In this document: positions 24,735 to 31,605 of the stretch, piece after piece | How the letters are laid out: each line of letters starts with the position of its first letter | Position numbering within the stretch: position 1 is the first letter of the stretch | Origin: Halorubrum sp. GN11_10-6_MGM | GTDB lineage: Archaea; Halobacteriota; Halobacteria; Halobacteriales; Haloferacaceae | NCBI RefSeq assembly: GCF_005435165.1 | Contig: NZ_SGUC01000017.1 | Span: 1-64,000, forward strand | DNA length: 64,000 nt | Reading direction: 5' to 3' | Notes under the pieces: model-generated | Databases searched by the model: none | What the model saw: the letters and a program-made list of their open reading frames with translations, nothing else | Told to the model about the DNA's origin: nothing | Position numbers and translations under genes: made by a program

Positions 24735-26165
24735 TTATCCGAGCGAACCCTCCATCTCCAGCTCGACGAGCCGGTTCAGCTCGACGGCGTACTCGATCGG
24801 CAGCTCCTCCGTGATCGGCTCGATGAACCCTGAGACGATCATCTGTTTCGCGTCGTCGTCGTCGAGACCGCGCGACTGGAGGTAGAAGATGTCCTCGTCG
24901 CCGATCTTGCCGACGGTCGCCTCGTGGGCGACGTCGACCTTCGACTCGTTGATCTCCATGTACGGCATCGTGTCCGACGTCGACTCGTTGTCGAACATCA
25001 GCGCGTCGCACTCCACGGCGGTCGAGGAGTTCTCGGCGCCGTCCGCGATGTGGACGAGCCCGCGGTAGTTGGTGCGGCCGCCGTCCTTCGCGATCGACTT
25101 CGACTCGACGGTGGACTTCGTGTTCGGCGCGTTGTGGTACACCTTCGCGCCGGTGTCGATGTCCTGCCCCTCGCCCGCGAAGGCGATAGTAATGTGGTTG
25201 TCGGAGGCGCCGCGACCCTTCAGGATCGTCGACGGGTACAGCATCGTCGCCTTCGACCCCATCGAGCCGGAGATCCACTCCATGCGCCCGCCCTTCTCGG
25301 CGATTGCGCGCTTGGTGTTGAGGTTGTACGTGTTCTTCGACCAGTTCTGGACGGTCGAGTACTGGACGTGAGCGTCCTCGCCGACGAACACTTCTACGCC
25401 GCCGGAGTGGAGGTTAAACGCCGAGTACTTCGGCGCCGAACAGCCCTCGATGTAGTGGACCTCGGAGCCCTCCTCGGCGATGATGAGCGTGTGCTCGAAC
25501 TGGCCCATCCCCTCGGAGTTCATCCGGAAGTACGCCTGGACGGGCATCTCGACCGTGGTGTTCTCCGGCACGTAGACGAACGAGCCGCCGGACCAGATGG
25601 CGCCGTGAAGCGCCGCGAACTTGTTGTCGCTCGGGGGGACGCACTTCGTCATGAAGTGCTCGCGGACGATCTCCTCGTGCTCTTGGACCGCCTTGTCCAT
25701 GTCACAGAAGATGACGCCCTTCTCCTCCCAGCGCTCCTGCATGTTCTGGTAGACGATCTCGGACTCGTACTGCGCGCCGACGCCCGAGAGCGCGTTCTTC
25801 TCCGCCTCCGGAATGCCGAGCTTGTCGAAGGTGTCCTGGATCTCCTCCGGGAGGTCCTCCCAGCTCTCGGCGCCGCCGCGGGTCTCGATGTCCGGGCGGA
25901 TGTACGGCACGATCTCGTCGATGTCGACTTCCGAGAGATCCGGCTGGCCGGGCCAGTCGGTCGGCATCGGCATCTCCTGGAACTGCTCTAACGCGCGGAG
26001 GCGGCGCTCCAGCATCCACTCCGGCTCGTCTTTGTCCTCCGAGATGACGCGGACCGTCTCCTCGGTGAGGCCCTTCTCGCTTTTGAAGGCGGAGTTCTCC
26101 TCCTTCTTGAACTCGAAGCGGGCCTCGGTGTCTGTCTCCTTGAGGTCGTCCTGTTGTGAACTCAT
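24735..26165 (-). CDS. sufB: Fe-S cluster assembly protein SufB
   Basis: A 476-residue SufB, the main scaffold on which Fe-S clusters form. The N-terminal SufB signature region has EPEWMLERRLRALEQF and GVGAQYESEIVYQ; the beta-helix core holds IEGCSAPKYSAFNLHSGGVE, with Cys in the EGCSAP motif, and WSKNTYNLNTKRAIAE. The C-terminal half has the family EATVGKIGDEDIFYLQSRG. It lies between sufC and sufD in the order C-B-D on the minus strand. A leading acidic segment precedes the core, typical of haloarchaea. Confidence 0.96.
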   Translation of the reverse strand: MSSQQDDLKETDTEARFEFKKEENSAFKSEKGLTEETVRVISEDKDEPEWMLERRLRALEQFQEMPMPTDWPGQPDLSEVDIDEIVPYIRPDIETRGGAESWEDLPEEIQDTFDKLGIPEAEKNALSGVGAQYESEIVYQNMQERWEEKGVIFCDMDKAVQEHEEIVREHFMTKCVPPSDNKFAALHGAIWSGGSFVYVPENTTVEMPVQAYFRMNSEGMGQFEHTLIIAEEGSEVHYIEGCSAPKYSAFNLHSGGVEVFVGEDAHVQYSTVQNWSKNTYNLNTKRAIAEKGGRMEWISGSMGSKATMLYPSTILKGRGASDNHITIAFAGEGQDIDTGAKVYHNAPNTKSTVESKSIAKDGGRTNYRGLVHIADGAENSSTAVECDALMFDNESTSDTMPYMEINESKVDVAHEATVGKIGDEDIFYLQSRGLDDDDAKQMIVSGFIEPITEELPIEYAVELNRLVELEMEGSLG

Positions 26166-26217
26166 AGTGTGTTGTTACGGATTCCCGTGTTTACGTGTGT
26201 CGCGTGCCCGCATTCGG

Positions 26218-27141
26218 TTACGCCGCCTCGAAGGCGTCCTCGCGGACCCAGTCGTACCCCTCGTCTTCGAGCTTCTCGGCGAGCTCCGCGCCGCCGCTCT
26301 TGACGACCTCGCCGTCCAGCATGACGTGGACGTGGTCGGGCTCGACGTAGTCGAGGATGCGCTGGTAGTGGGTGATCTGGAGGATGCCCGTGCCCTGCTC
26401 GTCGCGGAGCGCGTTGATCCCCTTCGAGACGTCCTTCAGGCGGTCGATGTCGAGCCCGGAGTCGATCTCGTCGAGCACGGCGACGCTCGGCTCCAACATC
26501 GCGGCCTGGAGGACCTCGTTCTGCTTCTTCTCGCCGCCGGAGAAGCCGGCGTTGAGGTAGCGCTGCATGAACTTCTCGTCCATGTCGAGCAGCTCCATCT
26601 TCTCCGAGAGGATCTCCTGGAACTCGGCGACGCCGATCTCGCCGTCGTCCGCCGGGCCCTCCATCGGGGAGGTCTCGTAACCCTCGTCCTCGTCGTCGTC
26701 CGCTTCGGCCTCCGCCTCCTCCTCGTCCTCGAACAGCTCCTCGCGCTCGTCCGCCTTCGCGTTGAGGGCCTGGCGGAGGAAGTTCGTCATGGTGACGCCC
26801 TCAATCTCGGCGGGATACTGGAAGCCGAGGAAGATGCCGAGCGCGGCGCGCTCGTTCGGCTCCAGCTCCAGCAGCTCCCAGTGGTAGTCGTCGTCGTCGA
26901 GGTCGACGTCGACGTCGTCGACGTCCGCCTCGTCCAAGTGGAGGGAGATCGACCCGTCGGTCACCTCGTAGGCCGGGTGGCCGGCGATCACCTTCGCCAG
27001 CGTCGACTTCCCGGAGCCGTTGGGACCCATCAGCGCGTGGATATCCCCGGACTCGACGGTCAGGTCGACGCCGCGAAGGATCCGTTCACCGCCCTCTTCG
27101 GCCACTCGTGCCCGAAGGTCGTTGATTTCGAGAGTTGCCAT
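26218..27141 (-). CDS. sufC: Fe-S cluster assembly ATPase SufC, with acidic insertions
   Basis: A 307-residue ABC-type ATPase driving SufBCD. Walker A is GPNGSGKSTLAKV near residue 39, the signature is AGFSGGEKKQNEVL, Walker B is SVAVLDEIDSGLDID, and the H-loop is LQITHYQR. It is about 50 residues longer than typical SufC because of two acidic segments: residues 69-86 (Asp-rich) and about 131-168 (Glu/Asp-rich, ending at MEGPADDGEIG). The ATG at 27141 leads the suf operon; the upstream gap to polB is 145 bases. Confidence 0.96.
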   Translation of the reverse strand: MATLEINDLRARVAEEGGERILRGVDLTVESGDIHALMGPNGSGKSTLAKVIAGHPAYEVTDGSISLHLDEADVDDVDVDLDDDDYHWELLELEPNERAALGIFLGFQYPAEIEGVTMTNFLRQALNAKADEREELFEDEEEAEAEADDDEDEGYETSPMEGPADDGEIGVAEFQEILSEKMELLDMDEKFMQRYLNAGFSGGEKKQNEVLQAAMLEPSVAVLDEIDSGLDIDRLKDVSKGINALRDEQGTGILQITHYQRILDYVEPDHVHVMLDGEVVKSGGAELAEKLEDEGYDWVREDAFEAA

Positions 27142-27286
27142 TGTGTTCTCGTGCCTCGTGTCCGTACAGTGGGTATTGCGGGGGTTAACGGTTACGCATC
27201 TCCGCCTCAAAACTCGCAGATCGAACAAGAAATTTTCTTCCGATCGAAAACTGCTTTTGACGCTCGGCGTTTCCCCTCGCGGCCGG

Positions 27287-30106
27287 TCACATGAACGAGC
27301 CGAGCCCGGTCTGCTCTTGGCCCGTCTTCACCTCCTCCCACGACATTCCGAGCGCCTCGATGACGCGCTCTATCGGTCCCTGAAGGGTCTTGTCCAGCAT
27401 CTTCTCCCAGTCGACCTCGAACTCGTCGGGCACCTGGTCGGCGTACTCGAAACAGATCACGTCCGGATCGCGTTTGAACTCCCCGTACAGGGGGTCGCGC
27501 TGTGGATCGAGTCCCTCCTCGTCTTCCATCCGCGCCCAGAAGTCGGGGTGGACCTTCTCGATGTACAGCCGCTTCGGCTTCGATCCGCTCCCGAAGTTGG
27601 TCCCGAGCATGAGGTTCGCGTACTTCGCGCCGCGGACCTGCGCGGTCGGCGTGTCGTAGGCGTCCAGCTTCTTGCCGATCCCGCCGGGAATCCCGATCTC
27701 GTCGAGGTCGACGTCGCCGTCGAGCACTCGCGCGATGACGTCCACTAGGTACGACTTCACCTCCTCTAAGTCCTCGTCGATGTCGTCGCCCGTCACGATC
27801 GTCTCGATGACGTTCTGCTGGACCTCCTTCGTGATGCCGGCGATGTCCGAGCGCTTGTACTCGAAGCCGGTGATGTCGATGTCGTCGACGTCTTTCCCCT
27901 CCTTCCAGATGATGTGGCCCGCGTACCGCTTCTTCTTGCCCGCCTGGAAGAAGCGCCGGTAGAGCTTCTCGAACTCGATCTCGAAGCGGTGCGAGTCGGC
28001 GTTCAGCTCCTCGCGCGCGAAGTCGTCGTAGCGCTCGTTGATGTGGTCCGCTATCTCGAAGGAGGTCTCGATCGCACTTTCTTTCGACAAGTCACCAAGC
28101 GAAAGCATGACGCTGTCGGTGTCCCCGTACGTGACTTTCCTGTCTAGCTCTTCGGTCACGCCGGCGGTGAAGTCGATCACCTCGCGGTTGGTCGAGGTGA
28201 CGCCCGCGCTCATCTCGCGGTCGTACAGCCGGAACCGGTCCCAGCCGAAGACGCCGTACAGGCTGTTCATCAAGACCTTCACAGCTCCCTGTTGGCGGTC
28301 GTACTGCTCGTACGCCTCGGTTCCCGGATCGTGCTGGTTTCGAAGCGCCTTCTTCTCTTCGCGCTCGTCGAGCAGCTCGTTCACCATCTCTCGGATGATC
28401 CCGTCTGGTTCCTTCCGGAAGTGAACGCCCGTGGGGGTCCGATACGTCTCCCCGTCGTACTCCTCGGGGTCGACCTTCGTCTCCGGCGAGGCGTTGATCG
28501 TCACCATCGACATCGGGTAGAGGCTCTTCAGGTCGAGCACGCTCACCATCTCGCGGACACCCGAGATCGGGTCGAACACCGCGCCGCCCTCGAACTCCTC
28601 GGCCTGCTGTTGGCCCTTGGAGGGGAGCGCGAAGTTGCCGTACGCCATGTGGAGCACGTACATGTCGACCGCGTCGCCCGGCGTCGTCGCGTCCTCCAGC
28701 TTACAGCCGACGATCTTGCGGGCGTCGTCCCAGAAGGCGATCACGTCCTGCGCGCGGTCGATCTCGACGCACAGCTCCACGTCGCGGATGCTGTACTCCA
28801 GCAAGCGCTCGGGGTCCTGCTCCCAGAGGTCGCCGATGTCGCCCGTGTAGCGCTCCTTGCCGACGCCCAGCTCGCGCTCGCCGACCGCGTCGAGGCGGTA
28901 CGACTCCAGCTCCGTGAACATCGTGCGCTTGTAGGCGTACAGCAGGTCGAAGACGACCCGCCCTTTCACGTCCGGGCCGCCCCAGCCCGAACGCCACACC
29001 TCGCCGATCCGGGAGAGACGGTCGACGGAGAGGTCGTACTGGCTCCCGTCGTCGAGCACCTCCAACCGGTCGAGGACGTACGGCATGTCGAAGTCCTCGA
29101 AGTTCCACCCGGTCAGTACGTCCGGGTCCGTCTCGTCGAGGTAGTCGACGAACGCGTCGAGCATCGCGGCCTCCTCGTCGAACGTCCGAACCTCGAAGCC
29201 GATCTCGCCGTCCCCGACGATCCCCTCGTAGTCGGGGAGGTCCTCCGGCGGCGGGATCTCGGCCTCCGGCGCGTCGTACAGCCAGACGACGTACTCGTCG
29301 TCGTAGGAGTCGTGGCTGGTGAGACAGATGATCGGCTCCTCGCCGTCCTCGGGGAACCCGCGACGGTCGTCAACTTCGATGTCGAAGGTGTTCACCCGCA
29401 GTTCGGCGTCGACGTCCGCGGGTTCGAGATGTCCTTGGTGGACCTGTATCGTTCCATCCTCGTCGTCGAGCCGTCGCTCCTCGACGCGGATCCCGCCGTT
29501 GAGTCCGTTGTCGATCAGGAGCCGATTCGGGAAGAGGATGTCCGCCTCGAAGCTGGTCTCGAAGTCGTCGCGGATGTTCCCCACGTCCCGGGGCGTCCGC
29601 GTGACGATCCGGGTGAGCGGCTCGCCGCGGATGCTCTCGTAGGGCTCGCCGTCGGGATCCTCCTCGCGCGTCCCGATCACCACGTCGTACTCCTCGACCG
29701 GATCGCGGTCGAGGTCGGCGGTGGGGACGTAGAAGTACGGCTCGACGCCGAGCACGCGGAGGTGTTCGACGGCGTCGTGGTCCGGGTCTCCGTCGACGTG
29801 TTCGGCCTCCCCGTCGACCTGTTCCGCGGGTCGTCGGCCGAACACGTGGACGACGGGGTACTCGTCGCTGCCGTACCCCTCGACGGCGTAGTCGTTCTGG
29901 GTGATCATCAGCTCGACGGTCCCGGTCGACTCCGGGAACTTCGCCTCGTCGATGTCGACGACGTCGCTGACGTGGCCTCGTCCGCCGCCGGCGACGACGG
30001 CCGCCTCCTGGGCGGCCAGCTCCTCCCGTTCGGTGTCCGTGTCGCCGTCGGCCTCGTCGCCCGCGTCGCCGCTCGACGAGAAGTCCGACAGCCCCGACTG
30101 AGTCAT
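27287..30106 (-). CDS. polB: family B DNA polymerase (PolB), intein-free
   Basis: A 939-residue replicative or repair DNA polymerase. Exonuclease motifs are FDIEVDD (Exo I), NFEDFDMPYV (Exo II) and YSIRDVEL (Exo III); polymerase motifs are LDLKSLYPMSM, KVLMNSLYGVFGW and YGDTDSVML. All three sites that commonly host inteins in haloarchaeal polB are uninterrupted. The C-terminus ends QTGLGSFM, a probable PCNA-binding PIP box. An acidic, poorly conserved N-terminal 40 residues precede the core. The ATG at 30106 is followed by MTQSGLSDF. It is oriented toward the suf operon, but a gap of 145 bases containing T-rich minus-strand runs separates them. Confidence 0.96.
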   Translation of the reverse strand: MTQSGLSDFSSSGDAGDEADGDTDTEREELAAQEAAVVAGGGRGHVSDVVDIDEAKFPESTGTVELMITQNDYAVEGYGSDEYPVVHVFGRRPAEQVDGEAEHVDGDPDHDAVEHLRVLGVEPYFYVPTADLDRDPVEEYDVVIGTREEDPDGEPYESIRGEPLTRIVTRTPRDVGNIRDDFETSFEADILFPNRLLIDNGLNGGIRVEERRLDDEDGTIQVHQGHLEPADVDAELRVNTFDIEVDDRRGFPEDGEEPIICLTSHDSYDDEYVVWLYDAPEAEIPPPEDLPDYEGIVGDGEIGFEVRTFDEEAAMLDAFVDYLDETDPDVLTGWNFEDFDMPYVLDRLEVLDDGSQYDLSVDRLSRIGEVWRSGWGGPDVKGRVVFDLLYAYKRTMFTELESYRLDAVGERELGVGKERYTGDIGDLWEQDPERLLEYSIRDVELCVEIDRAQDVIAFWDDARKIVGCKLEDATTPGDAVDMYVLHMAYGNFALPSKGQQQAEEFEGGAVFDPISGVREMVSVLDLKSLYPMSMVTINASPETKVDPEEYDGETYRTPTGVHFRKEPDGIIREMVNELLDEREEKKALRNQHDPGTEAYEQYDRQQGAVKVLMNSLYGVFGWDRFRLYDREMSAGVTSTNREVIDFTAGVTEELDRKVTYGDTDSVMLSLGDLSKESAIETSFEIADHINERYDDFAREELNADSHRFEIEFEKLYRRFFQAGKKKRYAGHIIWKEGKDVDDIDITGFEYKRSDIAGITKEVQQNVIETIVTGDDIDEDLEEVKSYLVDVIARVLDGDVDLDEIGIPGGIGKKLDAYDTPTAQVRGAKYANLMLGTNFGSGSKPKRLYIEKVHPDFWARMEDEEGLDPQRDPLYGEFKRDPDVICFEYADQVPDEFEVDWEKMLDKTLQGPIERVIEALGMSWEEVKTGQEQTGLGSFM

Positions 30107-30208
30107 ATCCGCCCTTCGGCGGCACCCGGCTAAAAAACTCGGCTTTCGGGTGCGGCGAGGTCTCCCGCCACGGAAAGGCATATATTGTGTGACTTCTTAC
30201 CACGGTCT

Positions 30209-30379
30209 ATGTCTTCGGACCCACGCTCCGAACCGGTGGCTCGCCCGGCCGACTCCGACGCGGTCGACGCCGAGGTGGAGGCGTACGAAGACGACGGGAA
30301 CGTGGTGCTTTTCGACGCCACGAACCCCCTCGCGTGGGTCGAAGCGAGCCGAACCGTACGGCTCGCCGACGCGGTCTGA
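30209..30379 (+). CDS. short haloarchaeal acidic protein of unknown function
   Basis: A 56-residue protein beginning MSSDPRSEPVARPADSD with the conserved-looking core VEAYEDDGNVVLFDATNPLAW. I recall similar short proteins labelled DUF7331, which I cannot verify. The ATG at 30209 is preferred to an in-frame ATG at 30185. It is divergent from polB across a 102-base gap with TATATT near 30180. No metal motif or membrane segment is seen. Confidence 0.65.
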   Translation: MSSDPRSEPVARPADSDAVDAEVEAYEDDGNVVLFDATNPLAWVEASRTVRLADAV

Positions 30380-30437
30380 CCGACGAACCCCGTCTGACGG
30401 ACGGAACCCCTTTGACCCGGCGCGGCGTACGACCGGC

Positions 30438-30860
30438 GTGTTCAGCCTCGACGAGGACGACGAGGGCGAGATCTCCGTCGGCGAGAGCTCCGACGCCGAG
30501 CGGGAGATGACGCCCGACATCCCCGAGGCGCCGTCGGTGAAGACGTTCGACGACGGTGGTGACTTCGAGGACGCGAGCGACGTGGATCAGGGAACCCTCC
30601 GCGCGTTCGTCGCCGCCGTCATCTACGCCAACGCCGCGGTCCTCCTCGTCGCGCTCGGTCCGATGGTGTGGTTCTTCGAGGGCTGGTCGCGGATCGGTTT
30701 GGCCCTGCTCGTCGGCGGGCTCCTGGCGGGCGTCCGGACCTACCAGACGTACCGGGCGTGGAAGCGGTCCCGGGACGAGGCCGAGGCGGACGCCGACTCC
30801 GACGACTCGGTGTCAGGGGCGGCCGATCCGGACGCCGACGCGACGTCCCCGGAAGCTTGA
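30438..30860 (+). CDS. small two-helix membrane protein of unknown function
   Basis: A 140-residue protein with an acidic N-terminal half (about residues 1-55), two hydrophobic helices (FVAAVIYANAAVLLVALGPM and IGLALLVGGLLAGVRTY) and a charged tail. I chose the GTG at 30438; upstream in-frame codons overlap the preceding gene and are not acidic. I recall the haloarchaeal label DUF7322, unverified. The stop codon TGA lies at 30858-30860 within a segment resembling an IS200/IS605 end, so an insertion may have changed its C-terminus. Confidence 0.7.
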   Translation: MFSLDEDDEGEISVGESSDAEREMTPDIPEAPSVKTFDDGGDFEDASDVDQGTLRAFVAAVIYANAAVLLVALGPMVWFFEGWSRIGLALLVGGLLAGVRTYQTYRAWKRSRDEAEADADSDDSVSGAADPDADATSPEA

Positions 30861-30893
30861 CATCCTCCCCGCGCTGAGGCGCGAGGCCTTCTC
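30856..30893. mobile_element. probable end remnant of an IS200/IS605-type element
   Basis: The stretch starts CTTGACATCCTCCCCGCGCT and contains the hairpin CGCGCTGAGGCGCG followed by AGGCCTTCTCC. It closely resembles the right ends of haloarchaeal IS200/IS605 (tnpB-type) elements and derived PATE miniature elements. No transposase or tnpB gene is adjacent. It supplies the stop codon of the upstream membrane protein. Identification rests on remembered end sequences. Confidence 0.5.
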
Positions 30894-30913
30894 CTCGAAT
30901 CTCCGGAAGCGTA

Positions 30914-31381
30914 ATGTCCGGCGAACGCCCTTCTCCGACCATGCAGACGGTCCGCGACGGCGACGGCGAGACGTACCTCCTCGTGAAGCGGTCCGCCGAG
31001 TCCAGCCGCGTCCGCGATCCGGACACCGGCGCGGAGCGGTACGTCGACAACGACGACCTCCGCGTGGTGGACGGCGAGTCGGCGCTCGCGACCGCCGCCT
31101 CCGGCGTGCCGGATCCCGTCCGCCGGACGCTCGGCGCGGTCCGCGGCGACCGGTCGCTCGGCCTGCTCGCCGTGATCGTCGACGAGGGGCCGATCGCGGC
31201 GATCGACCTCCTCAACGCCGCCGACATGTGCGAGTCGGACCTCCACGGGACGATCACGGAGTTCCGCGCGGCGGGACTGGTCGACGAGGCCGATGTCGCG
31301 GGGCGACGCGGCTACGATGCGACCCCGGTCGCGGTTGAGGCGCTGGGGCTGTTGCGGGGCGAGTCCGAGGGAGGCGAGTAG
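30914..31381 (+). CDS. winged-helix domain protein of unknown function
   Basis: A 155-residue acidic protein. The first 60 residues form a small beta-rich domain (VRDGDGETYLLVKRS...ERYVDNDDLRVVDG) and the C-terminal 70 look like a winged helix: LGLLAVIVDEGPIAAIDLLNAADMC, then LHGTITEFRAAGLVDEADVAG. It may bind DNA or act as a small regulator; I recall the label DUF7346 for this type, unverified. It begins 53 bases after the membrane protein, with the IS-like remnant between. No partner is obvious. Confidence 0.72.
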   Translation: MSGERPSPTMQTVRDGDGETYLLVKRSAESSRVRDPDTGAERYVDNDDLRVVDGESALATAASGVPDPVRRTLGAVRGDRSLGLLAVIVDEGPIAAIDLLNAADMCESDLHGTITEFRAAGLVDEADVAGRRGYDATPVAVEALGLLRGESEGGE

Positions 31382-31605
31382 TCGGTTCATAAGCTCGAAC
31401 CGCGGCAGTTCGGGGCGGTTCGCGGCCGTTTGCGGCCTCGATTTCTTCGTTCGGCCGAGCGTGTGCCTCGCGCCTCCCCAGCCTCGTCGGTCGCCCTCCG
31501 CGTTGCTCCGGGCGACCGACTCCCTCGCGGTCCGCTCGCGCCCGGCGGGCGCTCGCGGGCGCGCCGACGTGGAAGGTGCGGAGCGCCGTCAGAGAGACCG
31601 CCCGT
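31382..31605. other. gap with a copy of an intergenic repeat
   Basis: No gene is seen in this 224-base gap between the winged-helix protein and the rad50 stop. CCTCCCCAGCCTCGTCG at 31473-31489 is identical to 19040-19056, and the following G+C-rich segment (CGCCCGGCGGGCG near 31550) forms short hairpins, as in the argS-upstream block. It looks like another copy of the same dispersed element. Confidence 0.5.

Noticed and set aside
27287-30106. Intein in the DNA polymerase
   Set aside because: The SLYP, NSLYG and YGDTDS motifs are continuous and the length is that of an intein-free enzyme.
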